Of a stretch of 64,000 nt of DNA, positions 17,551 to 28,182 are shown piece by piece; position 1 is the first letter of the stretch, and every line of letters begins with the position of its first letter. The DNA comes from CAZWSX01 sp964636985 (lineage in GTDB: Bacteria > Planctomycetota > Planctomycetia > Pirellulales > Pirellulaceae). The position numbers and the translations under genes were made by a program. Where the stretch lies: contig CAZWSX010000016.1 of the NCBI GenBank assembly GCA_964636985.1, positions 1-64,000 on the forward strand, read 5' to 3'. The notes under the pieces were generated by a model, which saw nothing but the letters and a program-made list of their open reading frames with translations, was not told the DNA's origin and searched no databases.

Positions 17551-18879
17551 ATGTCCAGCAGCGACCCGCAGCCCGTTACAAAAATCAGCGAGGAAACGAA
17601 GCGAGAACGCGACAATTTTGTCACGTTCTGTGTCTACCAGGTGCTAATGCGGATCGGCTGGATCTTCAAGACCGAGAGCATCGTTATGCCCGCGGTGTTA
17701 GACACGCTCTCAGGCGATCCAACGGTTCGCAGCTTGCTCCCCATGTTTAACCGCTTGGGGCAAAGCGTGGTGCCGGTTTGGTTTGCTCCGGCCATCCGCC
17801 GGGCGACACTCAAGAAGCGAGCCTGTCTCTATTCGGTGGCTGCGATGGCGCTGGCCTTCGGCGGCTTTAGCGCGATTTGGTTTGTGCCGGGATTGGCGAA
17901 TTCATCAGTTGCCGTGCCGCTGTTCTTGGTTTGCTATGGGCTCTTCTTTGCTTGCCTGGGGATCAACCAAACGGCTCAGATGACCGTGCAAGCGAAATTG
18001 GTTCCGATAGGAACGCGCGGGCGCTTGCTGTCGATCTCGAACGCCTTCGGCTCGATCGGTTCGGTGATTGCCGCGGCAATCTTCTTTCCGTTGTGGCTTC
18101 GCGCTGATGGAGGAGATTTTCATTATCTGTTTGGAGCGACAGCAATACTGTTCGTCGCGGCGGCCTGTGCCACGACGTGGTTGCAGGAAGACCGCGACCC
18201 GCGCCGTCCTTGGGCGTGGGAATGGCCCTTCGCCAAGAGCTTTTCCATTTTGCGATACGACGGCAATTTTCAGCGAGCGGCGCTCGTCGCCTTTTTGTTC
18301 GGGACGTCGACGCTTCTTTTCCCGCACTACCAGGCACTCGCACAAGAGCGTCTAGGCGGCGACCTGCGACGCATGATCGGCTGGGTGATCGTTCAAAACT
18401 TGGGAACCGGCCTCTTCAGCTGGCCGGTGGGAAAGCTGGCCGACCGCCGTGGTACCCGGCGCGTGATGCAGGTGATCCTGCTGGGAACCATAGCGCTGCC
18501 GCTGGTGGCGCTGGGAATCGCCCGTTGGCATCAGTCGATCTCGCATGGGACGGTCGAGACGACCGCACTTTCCATTTGGAGCGACCGGGCCTTCTCGCTC
18601 GTGTTTCTGCTCATCGGCCTCAACCCGGTGGTGCTGCGAATGTTCAACGAGCACGCAATCGAGTTGAGCCGTCCTGAGGACCACCCGTTTTACGTGAGCA
18701 CCATGAGTCTCTGTATCACGGCGCCGATTCTTCTGTCGCCGTTGGCAGGCTGGGCAATTGGCGAGTGGGGATTCGAACCCGTTTTTCTGGCCGTCGATGG
18801 TTTGGTGGTTGTGGCCTGGTTGCTGACGTTCGCGATGCACGAGCCTCGCGCAGACGCGGAAAAATCCGCGAATTGCTGA
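17551..18879 (+). CDS. MFS transporter
   Basis: A protein of 442 aa with about twelve hydrophobic helices split by a charged cytoplasmic loop (~215-240, LQEDRDPRRPWAWE). The segment GKLADRRGTRRV (~303-314) matches the loop 8-9 copy of the MFS signature. There is a soluble ~25-residue N terminus without a signal peptide. The substrate cannot be inferred. It sits 39 bases after the HAD phosphatase on the same strand, so the two may be co-transcribed. Confidence 0.8.
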   Translation: MSSSDPQPVTKISEETKRERDNFVTFCVYQVLMRIGWIFKTESIVMPAVLDTLSGDPTVRSLLPMFNRLGQSVVPVWFAPAIRRATLKKRACLYSVAAMALAFGGFSAIWFVPGLANSSVAVPLFLVCYGLFFACLGINQTAQMTVQAKLVPIGTRGRLLSISNAFGSIGSVIAAAIFFPLWLRADGGDFHYLFGATAILFVAAACATTWLQEDRDPRRPWAWEWPFAKSFSILRYDGNFQRAALVAFLFGTSTLLFPHYQALAQERLGGDLRRMIGWVIVQNLGTGLFSWPVGKLADRRGTRRVMQVILLGTIALPLVALGIARWHQSISHGTVETTALSIWSDRAFSLVFLLIGLNPVVLRMFNEHAIELSRPEDHPFYVSTMSLCITAPILLSPLAGWAIGEWGFEPVFLAVDGLVVVAWLLTFAMHEPRADAEKSANC

Positions 18880-19039
18880 TTTGCCACACCCGTGCGTGGG
18901 GTGCGAAAAATTGTCAAATTTGCGGACCTATAGATGTTGACGGATGCATTTCGCCGAGGCGAAGATATAGCGGTTGTCTGGTTTTTAGGATCACCAAGCT
19001 GAGCCTTTCCTAAGTCCGTTCATTTGCGAGTTTTGAACC

Positions 19040-19483
19040 ATGAAGAAGTACACACTCTCTTTCGCCGCCTTGCTGGTGGCGATGATTGTCGCGGCGGTCT
19101 ACGCCGAAGTGAAGTTGGAAGGCGTGAAGTGCCCCATCTCGGGCCAACCTGTGAAGGCCGATAAGACGGTCGATTACAAAGGCGCCAAGGTTTATTTCTG
19201 CTGCGAAAACTGCCCTAAGAGCTTCGACGCCGAAAAGAACGCGACCAAGGCCAACGCCCAACTGTTCCAAACCGCCCAAGCCAAGCAAAAGGCTTGCCCT
19301 CTGTCGGGCAAGGACATCGATGCCTCGACCAAGATCAAGGTCGGTGACACCGAAGTCGCTTTCTGCTGCAACAACTGCAAGGGTGCTGTTTCGAAGGCCA
19401 AGCCTGAAGAAGCCCTCGAGATGGTCTTCGCGAACAAGGCTTTCGACAAAGGCTTCGAAATCCCCAAGGCCGAAAAGAAGTAG
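19040..19483 (+). CDS. secreted protein with two TRASH/YHS-like metal-binding modules
   Basis: A protein of 147 aa. A signal peptide (1-~22, ending VYAE) is followed by two similar Cys modules: CPISG...VYFCCENC (Cys31, 54, 55, 58) and CPLSG...VAFCCNNC (Cys86, 109, 110, 113). The CP-x-SG plus CCxxC pattern is typical of TRASH/YHS-type domains thought to bind metal ions. Two modules in tandem suggest internal duplication. The ATG at 19040 begins a clear signal peptide. It is followed by a strong hairpin and a small c-type cytochrome. A role in periplasmic copper or other metal handling is an inference. Confidence 0.82.
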   Translation: MKKYTLSFAALLVAMIVAAVYAEVKLEGVKCPISGQPVKADKTVDYKGAKVYFCCENCPKSFDAEKNATKANAQLFQTAQAKQKACPLSGKDIDASTKIKVGDTEVAFCCNNCKGAVSKAKPEEALEMVFANKAFDKGFEIPKAEKK

Positions 19484-19530
19484 TTTCAACTAGGCCCCCG
19501 TGGCCTAGATGCAACCGCCGAATACTCGCT

Positions 19531-19561
19531 CACGCCACGCGATGCACAATCGCGTGGCGTG
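19531..19561. terminator. strong hairpin, probable terminator
   Basis: A perfect 13-bp stem, CACGCCACGCGAT / ATCGCGTGGCGTG, with loop GCACA. It is followed by only a short T-containing tail on the plus strand (TTGCTTTGG). It lies ~48 bases after the TRASH-domain gene. Confidence 0.6.
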
Positions 19562-19639
19562 TTGCTTTGGTAGCCGGAGTTTTCGTGCATAATTGGGCGA
19601 CCCGTCCCACGTTACTGCTTTTGAGAAGGTTTCCTCTCG

Positions 19640-20002
19640 ATGATTGGCCGTTCGCATTTCCGCTGGATTGTCCTAATGGCCGTGGCCCTACTTTCCATGC
19701 CACTGCGTGCCGATGAACCGAAGTATTCGATCAAAGACGTTATGTCGAAAGCAATGAAAGGCGGGCTCTTGGCCAAGGTTGCAGAAGGCAAAGCCAGCGA
19801 TGACGATCGAAAGCTGCTGGTCGAACTGTTAGAAGCCCTGGCCGCCACGCCAGCGCCCAAAGGGGATGCCGACGATTGGAAGGAGCGCACCAGCAACTTA
19901 GTCGCAGGAGCCAAGGGAATGATCGAGAAAGTCCCGGGCAGCAACGATAAGCTTCGTGCTGCCGCTCACTGCGCTTCGTGCCACAAACAACATCGGCCGT
20001 AG
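19640..20002 (+). CDS. small secreted cytochrome c'-like protein
   Basis: A protein of 120 aa with a signal peptide (1-~24, ending LRADE), a helical middle part and a single haem-binding motif CASCH near the C terminus (~110-114). The late position of CxxCH and the helical content resemble cytochrome c'-type proteins rather than class I cytochromes. Periplasmic electron transfer or gas binding is possible. GAGAAGG lies upstream of the ATG at 19640. It is tail-to-tail with accC, with 27 bases between. Confidence 0.8.
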   Translation: MIGRSHFRWIVLMAVALLSMPLRADEPKYSIKDVMSKAMKGGLLAKVAEGKASDDDRKLLVELLEALAATPAPKGDADDWKERTSNLVAGAKGMIEKVPGSNDKLRAAAHCASCHKQHRP

Positions 20003-20029
20003 ACGATGGCAGCCAACGAGGCTCGTTGC

Positions 20030-21379
<1,350 letters not shown>

Positions 21380-21514
21380 GGAGACTTAAGCTGGAAGAGC
21401 GAGATCAAAATCGTTCGCAGGTGGCGAACGCGTCATGAGGGCGAACGCGAGGGAAGAGCTTTTCAACATCGCGGGTCGCGGCCTGGCAGGAGGCTGCGAC
21501 CCGGTCGAAAATCG

Positions 21515-22006
21515 CTATTTGCTGGTATCCACTTTGAAGAGCGGCTTGCCGAAATCGACGGGCTCTTCGTTCTCGACCAGGATGGCGACAATCTTGCCGC
21601 GGACTTCGGCTTGGATGTCGTTGAAGACTTTCATCGCCTCGATCACGCAGACCGTCGAATTAGGCTCGACGAAGTCGCCGACCTTCACAAAGGACTCGGC
21701 CTTCGGGTTGGGGCGGCAATAGTACGTGCCAACCATCGGGCTCTTGATGATGGTGATGTTCGGACCATCGACCGGCCCAGCTGCGGCGGGTGCCGACTGC
21801 GCGGCCGCGGCAACCGGAGCCGGGCCCATCGCTGGCATGGAAGGATAGACGACCGGCGCACCGGCGGCACCGCGCGCGATGCGGATTTTTTGTTCCGCCT
21901 CGCTCAGGTCGATTTCGCGAAGATCGTGCTCCTTCATCAACTCAACCAGTCGGCGAATGCGATCGACGTCAAACACATCGCTCGAAGTCGGTTTTGAATC
22001 CGACAT
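21515..22006 (-). CDS. accB: acetyl-CoA carboxylase, biotin carboxyl carrier protein
   Basis: A protein of 163 aa. A helical N-terminal part (~10-45) and an Ala/Pro-rich hinge (~48-82) are followed by a biotinyl domain (~84-160) with the biotinylation site EAMKVFND (Lys126), where the more usual sequence is EAMKLMN. The ATG at 22006 is chosen over longer frames because TTGGAG lies 8 bases upstream and the N-terminal helix matches other AccB proteins. It is upstream of accC in the same direction. Confidence 0.95.
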   Translation of the reverse strand: MSDSKPTSSDVFDVDRIRRLVELMKEHDLREIDLSEAEQKIRIARGAAGAPVVYPSMPAMGPAPVAAAAQSAPAAAGPVDGPNITIIKSPMVGTYYCRPNPKAESFVKVGDFVEPNSTVCVIEAMKVFNDIQAEVRGKIVAILVENEEPVDFGKPLFKVDTSK

Positions 22007-22642
22007 GCAGTAACTCCAAGTTGATTTGCTCCCCTGGTTCCGGTGGGACTCATGGCCGGTCGGAACAAAGGGTTGATTGTGGCTTTGAATTCGAAATTTT
22101 GGCCGATAGACTCTCCAATGGTACCCAACTTCCCGCCCCGTTTTTAGGCGTGGAAGAGGGGCGAACACGATCGTAATGTTGGAGGGTGGACGTGTTCGCG
22201 TAACGTCAAGCGGCGCATGGACTTCGGGCGGGGATTGTATAGGGGAGGGGGGATCGCGTCAAGCGACGCACTAGCGGACGTTGCACTGCTGCCGCTACGC
22301 TTCTGTCGCGGAAAGCCGTAACGCCGTTTTGTTGGAAAGTGTTCAACTACGAGTGCCAAATGCCGTAGAAAGGGGCAGGCTTGAACGAGGCATCGCTAGC
22401 TGTTGAAATGCGACCGCTCTGGAACAATCGCTATTTGGCAGGAAATATCCTAATTTTTATTCTGATAAGGCCCATTGGCAGGTAGATTGCCCGTTGCGCC
22501 ACTACGAGTTTTCCGCATTTGCTTACAAGGTGCTTGCCTGCAAGTGTGAAAAACAGTCAAAGTGACGTTCTGTGGAGAGATGTGCGAAGCTGAACCGGGT
22601 TAGGCCCGACGCAACGTTTGAACCGGGAGATTGTTTTTGCTC
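22007..22642. other. long divergent intergenic region
   Basis: 636 bases between divergent accB and a LuxR-type regulator. No open frame in it has a convincing start, composition or motif. It contains an A+T-rich promoter-like segment (see 22435-22463) and a G-rich stretch near 22228-22255. It probably carries the promoters for both neighbours. Confidence 0.6.
22435..22463 (+). promoter_or_regulatory. putative sigma-70-type promoter for the LuxR-type regulator
   Basis: TTGGCA (22435-22440), a 17-base spacer, then TATTCT (22458-22463). Four of six bases in each box match the consensus. It would give a ~170-base leader before the ATG at 22643. Prediction only. Confidence 0.35.
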
Positions 22643-23347
22643 ATGCGATCGTCCGTCTATTTGGTCGCCGTTGGTGGCGAGGTACCCCTCGTCGCGGAAC
22701 AGGGCGCGAAGGTCGAAGATGCCGGCATTGTTCTTGTCTCCTCGACGGACGCTTTTTTCGAACGCCATCTCCGCGAAGCCGTGGGATGTGTGATTATCGA
22801 TGGCACTCCGGAACCCGATTCGATTCTGCATTTCTTAAATCAGCTCACCTTGCGCGGTGACGTGCAGATTCCGGTCATCGTGGTGTTCGAAGATCCGCCG
22901 ATCTTGTTCGTGGTCGAGGCCATGCGAAAGGGAGCGGCGTCGGTGGTGCCCCTGGCAAAAATTGCCGACGAGTTGCCGGCCGATATCGGTCGAGCGATCG
23001 CGCTGGATGAACAACGCTCTCCCCGCCGACGCGAGGTCTTCGAGGCGCAAGATCGGTTGGCAAAGCTGACCGCTGAAGAAATGCGAATCCTCGCGTTGAT
23101 CCTCGAAGGAAGCACGAACAAAGATATCGCTACGATGCTCGATATGGGCTTGCGGACCGTCGAAAAACGCCGCAACAGCATCGCCGGCAAACTATCCGCC
23201 GATTCCGTGCCGGCCATGGTGCGGCTGTTCATGATCAGCGGTATGAACCCGCCGCGGCTGCCTCATGCTGCCGGCCCGGTACCTGCTATGCGAGAGCGCG
23301 ACGGGAATTTGCCAACCAGCACTCACCCGATATCGACGCCACGGTAA
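22643..23347 (+). CDS. LuxR-type response-regulator-like protein
   Basis: A protein of 234 aa. The N-terminal ~115 residues look like a receiver fold (VYLVAVGG..., VGCVIIDGTP, IPVIVVFEDPP, AMRKGAASVVP). Residues ~135-200 are a LuxR/FixJ-type HTH (LTAEEMRILALILEGSTNKD, RTVEKRRNSIAGKL). The receiver is atypical: the phosphoacceptor strand reads VIIDGTP and the first acidic pair is missing, so it may be a pseudo-receiver. No sensor kinase is nearby. The start is ATG 22643; an in-frame TTG at 22631 lies too close to GGGAG. Confidence 0.8.
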   Translation: MRSSVYLVAVGGEVPLVAEQGAKVEDAGIVLVSSTDAFFERHLREAVGCVIIDGTPEPDSILHFLNQLTLRGDVQIPVIVVFEDPPILFVVEAMRKGAASVVPLAKIADELPADIGRAIALDEQRSPRRREVFEAQDRLAKLTAEEMRILALILEGSTNKDIATMLDMGLRTVEKRRNSIAGKLSADSVPAMVRLFMISGMNPPRLPHAAGPVPAMRERDGNLPTSTHPISTPR

Positions 23348-23366
23348 CCTCGACGGCAACGAGGGC

Positions 23367-24575
23367 TTACGACTTTGTAGCCGTTGCCCCGGCGCGTTCG
23401 GTACGAACCCATTCTTGTTGGCGCTTCGTGAAAAACTTCCGGTAGATCGCCAACTTGCCCATCACCAGGGAACCTAAGGCGAAAACGGTTCGAACCGGAA
23501 TTCGATCCCGGCAATGGATGGCCCATGCGGCGGGAACGGCGAGCGCGAGTCCACTACCGGCAACAAGCAGTGCCAAGAACGGCAGGCTCGTGGCACCGAT
23601 CAACCAGGCGCTACCGGCGACAAGTGTTGCCGCAGCCCATAGCGCGATCAACAGCGCGAGCGGCGGAGTAGCCAGTTCCAGTGCGAGTACGGCTGCTTGA
23701 ACGTCGCCCACCTTCCAAGCGCGAGCTAAAAGTTGCGGCGCTTCGGCGATCGCGGTAACCAGATGCCCGTGTTCCCAGCGGGTCCGCTGCGTCTCCGCCG
23801 CCGTCGTGGTCACGGGCAACTCGCTACGAATGGAAGCCGATTCCAGGAATCGAGGGGCGTGCCCTGCCAACGTCAAGTCGATGCCCAGTTGCATGTCCTC
23901 GACGATGTTTCCATTGGCCAAGCGAGCGTAGCGAACCAAGTCCCAAGGCAGTGCCATTCCCGTTCCTGTCAGCAAACACGGACCGCCCAACAGGCTAAGT
24001 CCGCGTGGTCGGACATGGTTCTTGATTCGGAACGCGAATTCCGAGAGAGCCTGGCGCGGCTCGTTCACGTTCGGAGCGCAGCACAGATTTCGTCCTTGAA
24101 CAGGCCGTTTCCAGGAAACCGCGGCGGCCGCCAACTGCTTCACGGCGGCTGGTTCGACCTCACAGTCGGCGTCGAGCACGACTACGGCCTCGGGCGGAGC
24201 GGCCGACAAAAGTTGCAGGCCGAAGTCGAGCGCGTATCCTTTGCCGCGACGCTCGGGATCGTTTCGCTCCGCGACTTCCGCTCCTGCTTGGAGCGCGATC
24301 TGCGCCGTCTTGTCGGTGCAGTTATCGGCGACGACCACCACGCGCAAATCGGGATCGTTGCTCTTGAGAACCGATGCAATCGTTTTGGCGATGCCCGCTT
24401 CCTCGTTGTGCGCGGGAATAAGCACCGCTTTCTTGATCCGCGCGCATTCGAACACGCTGGTCCCTGGAAGGGGCAAGCAAGCGACAACCAACTCGGTCGT
24501 CACAAAAACCACGGCTGTAACGACGACAGTCGCCAACGTAAAGACCAACACGTTCACCAAGAACATCGTGATCAT
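23367..24575 (-). CDS. glycosyltransferase family 2, membrane-associated
   Basis: A protein of 402 aa. An N-terminal membrane helix (~5-34) is followed by a GT-A domain with IPAHNEEAGIAKT, VVVADNCTD, the nucleotide-sugar/metal motif VVLDADCEV, GTGMALP, an acidic EDMQLGIDL, and QRTRWEHGH (Q-x-x-RW type). Two to three C-terminal helices (~300-365) follow. This is typical of processive or lipid-linked sugar transferases making surface polysaccharides. GAGGAA precedes the ATG. It is the last gene of the six-gene minus-strand exopolysaccharide cluster, 48 bases after the GNAT-like gene. Confidence 0.88.
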   Translation of the reverse strand: MITMFLVNVLVFTLATVVVTAVVFVTTELVVACLPLPGTSVFECARIKKAVLIPAHNEEAGIAKTIASVLKSNDPDLRVVVVADNCTDKTAQIALQAGAEVAERNDPERRGKGYALDFGLQLLSAAPPEAVVVLDADCEVEPAAVKQLAAAAVSWKRPVQGRNLCCAPNVNEPRQALSEFAFRIKNHVRPRGLSLLGGPCLLTGTGMALPWDLVRYARLANGNIVEDMQLGIDLTLAGHAPRFLESASIRSELPVTTTAAETQRTRWEHGHLVTAIAEAPQLLARAWKVGDVQAAVLALELATPPLALLIALWAAATLVAGSAWLIGATSLPFLALLVAGSGLALAVPAAWAIHCRDRIPVRTVFALGSLVMGKLAIYRKFFTKRQQEWVRTERAGATATKS

Positions 24576-24623
24576 CTTCGTTCCTCGCTCGAGGCAAATT
24601 CGTTCTGGAGATTGCGGATTGGA

Positions 24624-25703
24624 CTAACGATATGCCCACCATCGTCGGACGGGGCTGAGCATGGTGGCCACTTGTCCTCCCAGCCACCCGGTGTTCCACT
24701 TCGACAAGTTGTCGCGGCAAAACCGCCAGGCGCGCCGGGTCAGCGTGATCGGATGGGTGAACTCGATCGAACCAATGCTCACATCGACGCTGGCCGAAGC
24801 GAGGCTCCACTTGTAACGTTCGTCGCCGGCGCCCAGGTGAATGCGCGTCACGCCATCTTCCGCAGCGTGGCGGAAGAGATGCGTGAACATGATGATGCCC
24901 GGTGAGTATTTGGAAAGCTCTGGGTCGTACGCGATGAACCAGCAGTGCAGGACGTCGAAGCTTCGAATCCAAAAGCCGGCCGAGATGGGACGTCCTTGAT
25001 GGCGCAAAACACACAGTTGCCCCGAAAGTCCTGGGTCGCGGCGCTTGGCCAAATCGAATACCAACTCGCTTGTCCATGGCATCTGGAAGAGGTCGACCAG
25101 TCCCGATTCCGTCAATTGTTTCGACTTCCATCCCATGAGCGTGTCGAACGCCGCGCGATCGTGCGTGGCGTCGTAGTCGAACGTGACGGCGCCGATTTCG
25201 CGTTCCATTTTTCGCGCTTTTTGGGCCGTTCGCGAAAAGATCTCCGTGCCGGCTTCTTTGCGCCGCGCAACGTAAACGTCGTAGCCTTGCGAGAGATCGA
25301 TATACGGCGACGCCAACGTCTTGAACGTCTGCGCCGGCACGGTTCCCGATGGCATCACCAGGTGCTCGAAGTCCCAGCACGCCAGCTTGCATTGACGGAC
25401 CAGCCGAGACAGATCGATCTTGGTGCCTTGTTCCGCGATCGGGCCTTGGAAGTCGGAGAGTTTTCCGCCGACCGGTCGACCGACGTTGTAGCCGTCTCGT
25501 TGAAAGGGAAAATAGCCAACGACCTTGTCCCCTTCGCACATCACGGCGATTTCGACATCGTCGCGGATGGCAGCCACTGCCTGGGTAAACTCGGGACGGA
25601 AGTAGGGACTCTCCAGCAACGGGTTGCTGCGCTGGAGAGCGTCCCAGCGAGACCAGTCGTCAGGCGTCAAGTCGGCCGGTTTGGCCAATCGTGTGGTGAG
25701 CAT
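24624..25703 (-). CDS. GNAT/FemAB-like acyltransferase (CelD/BcsL-type)
   Basis: A protein of 359 aa without membrane segments. The pattern fits the large GNAT-like family common in polysaccharide clusters: an N-terminal WDALQRSNPLLESPYFRPEF, EIFSRTAQKARKMEREIG around residue 160, and a later LCVLRHQGRPISAGFWIRS and RIHLGAGDERYKW. Such proteins are thought to transfer acyl or aminoacyl groups to sugars during exopolysaccharide or lipid modification. It lies inside the exopolysaccharide operon between two GT2 genes with ~48-base gaps on each side. Confidence 0.8.
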   Translation of the reverse strand: MLTTRLAKPADLTPDDWSRWDALQRSNPLLESPYFRPEFTQAVAAIRDDVEIAVMCEGDKVVGYFPFQRDGYNVGRPVGGKLSDFQGPIAEQGTKIDLSRLVRQCKLACWDFEHLVMPSGTVPAQTFKTLASPYIDLSQGYDVYVARRKEAGTEIFSRTAQKARKMEREIGAVTFDYDATHDRAAFDTLMGWKSKQLTESGLVDLFQMPWTSELVFDLAKRRDPGLSGQLCVLRHQGRPISAGFWIRSFDVLHCWFIAYDPELSKYSPGIIMFTHLFRHAAEDGVTRIHLGAGDERYKWSLASASVDVSIGSIEFTHPITLTRRAWRFCRDNLSKWNTGWLGGQVATMLSPVRRWWAYR

Positions 25704-25751
25704 GGTTTTGTTTCGTGTAGTGAGGTGGGGCTGAAAAACCGTTTGCGCGAT

Positions 25752-26729
25752 CTATCGCGCGGTAGCTGGATAAAAAGAGAGCGACGATTTGGCTCGCAGG
25801 AGCTGCAAACCGCGCTTGTGGTAAGCTCGTGACAAGGCGATCTGGCACCGCAAGCCGCGGACGCCTTCGACGTTGCCTTGCGTTCGTTCGAACCATGCCG
25901 ATGGAGCGTAAAAGCATCGCATGCGAATCCATTTGGCGAACCAACGCAGGGCGAATTTCGCGATACCGCGGTCGGCGTATTCCTGTTCGGCCAGACCCTC
26001 GCCCATATGGGTGCACAGCCCCTCCAGATACGACATCTCCAGCCGCTTCTCGGGCGTCACGTGATGAACAATCGCCGCGGGGTTGTACCAGGCCTTGAAA
26101 CCAGCCTTGTGAATACGGCGGAACAGGTCGGTATCTTCGGAGCGAACCTGAAAAGCCTCATCGAAGCGCCCGACCAGGTCGAGGACGCTGCGGTGGATCA
26201 TCAGATTGCCTGTCCCTGGCGTGTGCTTGAGCGAGTAGGGAGCTGGCCGGAGCGACCACAGGGCCTCTCCTAGCAGCATCCGAACAAAGGCCGTTGGATT
26301 CGGAGTGACGGGCGTGTCGTACTTCAGCAGGACCGCGCCGCCCACGCACTTCACGTCCTTTGCGTTGGCAATTTTGACCAGCTCAAAGAGCCAATTAGGA
26401 TCAGCCAACTGGTCGTCGTCGAAAAAGGCGACCCATTGGCCGGTCGCTTCTTGCAAGCCGCGATTGCGGGCCGAAGCAATTCCCTTCTTTCCTTCGAAGT
26501 GATAACGAACAGGAACGCTAGTCGCTCGCGCCGCACGCTCGACGACCGTCGAGGTGTCGTCTTTCGAAGCGTTGTCGATCACGACGATTTCGTAGCTGAA
26601 CGCGCCATCAGTCCGAAGATCGCGTAGCGAGGCCAAAGCATTCGCCAGCATCCCAGCACGGTTGTGCGTGCAGACCACGACGGAGACGTCGGGCGGCGTG
26701 CTGGTGGAAGGTTGTGTGGGGGTAGTCAT
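25752..26729 (-). CDS. glycosyltransferase family 2
   Basis: A protein of 325 aa. The GT-A fold is visible from VSVVVCTHNRAGMLANALAS, IVVIDNASKDDT, GIASARNRGL and the metal motif AFFDDDQLADP, with a later acceptor-region acid pair SEDTDLFRR. The C-terminal half is basic and probably membrane-peripheral. The ATG at 26729 is chosen: it lies 4 bases after the stop of the upstream ligase/polymerase gene and has AGGA upstream. It is part of the exopolysaccharide operon. Confidence 0.88.
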   Translation of the reverse strand: MTTPTQPSTSTPPDVSVVVCTHNRAGMLANALASLRDLRTDGAFSYEIVVIDNASKDDTSTVVERAARATSVPVRYHFEGKKGIASARNRGLQEATGQWVAFFDDDQLADPNWLFELVKIANAKDVKCVGGAVLLKYDTPVTPNPTAFVRMLLGEALWSLRPAPYSLKHTPGTGNLMIHRSVLDLVGRFDEAFQVRSEDTDLFRRIHKAGFKAWYNPAAIVHHVTPEKRLEMSYLEGLCTHMGEGLAEQEYADRGIAKFALRWFAKWIRMRCFYAPSAWFERTQGNVEGVRGLRCQIALSRAYHKRGLQLLRAKSSLSFYPATAR

Positions 26730-26733
26730 TGTG

Positions 26734-28182
26734 CTAGTTCCTGCGTGGCTCAAACTGAAAATGCCTGGCGGTTGCCGGTCGGACGCCTGATCGCGGAGCA
26801 CCGAAAATCAAACGAGGGATTTGGTCGATCCACTCCAGCAATCGCGACTGCGGCATGGCGCGGTCACGCTCATCGGCCGCGCTGCGCGATGCCGAGGCGA
26901 AGAATCCCAACCGAAAGAATCCAACGACAATCACGAACGTAGGGAATGCGATCATCATCATTCCCGACTCGCAGAGGCCGTTGAACAATCCGTTAAGCGG
27001 ATAGCCAAACCAGAACAAAACGCACGGGTCGATTCCCTTGGCGTAGTTTCCATACGCGGAAATAAGTCCCGTGATCACCGTAAGGACGAACAGCACGGCC
27101 CCGACAACGCCGCACATCAAAGTCGCTTCCAGATACGCGTTGTGCGCCTCGCGAACGCCCCACTCGCACTCCTTCGAGACGGTCTCGATATGGTCGGGCG
27201 TCCAGAAGCTTTCGTAGCCGTAGCCCAAGACGGGGCGCTTCTGGATGAAGTACATCACGGCCGGCCAGATCGTCGTGCGGCCGGTGAGTCCGTCCGACTC
27301 TTCTTCACGCCCCATCATGGCGATTTTGGAGAGTTTTTTTTCTCCGTCCTCATCGACCAGCAGAATCGCGGTCAACCCGGAGATACCCATCCAAAGCCCA
27401 ATCAGAGGGAGCGCGATCTTCCAGTTGCCCGGCAAATAGGCGAGGAACGTCAACACCAGCATCAGCGAAACACCGGCGAACGACGTTCGCGACTTGGTCA
27501 AGTACAGCATCACCAAGGCGAACGCGATTGCGCAGCCATAGAGCCACCTACGACGACCATCGACAATTGCCAGCAACATGGCCGAGAGTGCCATCGCCGC
27601 CAAATAGGCGCCTTGCGTGTTGGGATGGAGGCTGCCGCTAAAGCGATACTCGCCCGACCAGGGGCGAAACGTGCGGAGGCCGATTTCGGCCATGATCCCC
27701 ATGAGGGCAGTGGTCGTAGTGACAACGAGGATAATCCGGCACAAATCGCGGCAGTCGTACAGCCGGGCCAGGCCGAAAGCGCCCATCAGGAAAAAGTACA
27801 ACACCATCAAACGGCGGACCGTCATGCTCGGTTCGTCGGACCAAGTGAGACTGAGGGTGCAAAGTCCCAAGCAAGCCGTCACCAAGCCCGCGAGAATCCC
27901 CGGCGACCGCCACTTCGAGCCGCCTCGCGCAAACAATGCGAAGGTGCCCGCCGCAGCTAGCGCCATAAAGCAAAGCCGGCGGATCGTGTTCCCTCCGGAA
28001 GCCGTATCGATCATCTCGTCGGCTGTCTGGGTGAACGCGATATGCGTCGACGTCGTGAGGTTGTGTTCGCAAACGACAAACAGGAGGGCCACACAAGCCG
28101 CTGCCCACGTCCAGGGAACGGCCGGCGTGGTTGCGCTCGAAGTCGATTCATCGCGAGGATTTGTTGCCTCGGCACCTAGCAT
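26734..28182 (-). CDS. O-antigen ligase/polymerase (Wzy/WaaL-like) membrane protein
   Basis: A protein of 482 aa with ~11 hydrophobic helices and one long extracytoplasmic loop (~275-360) holding GRTTIWPAVMYFIQKRPVLG and the histidine segment VREAHNAYLEA. This R...G-x-G...H-N-x-Y-L pattern is the hallmark of the O-antigen ligase/Wzy family, which joins or polymerises lipid-linked glycans in the periplasm. The ATG at 28182 has GGAGGG six bases upstream and overlaps the flippase stop by 7 bases, which shows translational coupling. Confidence 0.88.
   Translation of the reverse strand: MLGAEATNPRDESTSSATTPAVPWTWAAACVALLFVVCEHNLTTSTHIAFTQTADEMIDTASGGNTIRRLCFMALAAAGTFALFARGGSKWRSPGILAGLVTACLGLCTLSLTWSDEPSMTVRRLMVLYFFLMGAFGLARLYDCRDLCRIILVVTTTTALMGIMAEIGLRTFRPWSGEYRFSGSLHPNTQGAYLAAMALSAMLLAIVDGRRRWLYGCAIAFALVMLYLTKSRTSFAGVSLMLVLTFLAYLPGNWKIALPLIGLWMGISGLTAILLVDEDGEKKLSKIAMMGREEESDGLTGRTTIWPAVMYFIQKRPVLGYGYESFWTPDHIETVSKECEWGVREAHNAYLEATLMCGVVGAVLFVLTVITGLISAYGNYAKGIDPCVLFWFGYPLNGLFNGLCESGMMMIAFPTFVIVVGFFRLGFFASASRSAADERDRAMPQSRLLEWIDQIPRLIFGAPRSGVRPATARHFQFEPRRN

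Noticed and set aside
24322..25539. 405-codon minus-strand frame inside the exopolysaccharide operon
   Set aside because: Out of frame with the GT2 and GNAT-like genes; extremely Arg/Pro-rich as expected of a shadow.
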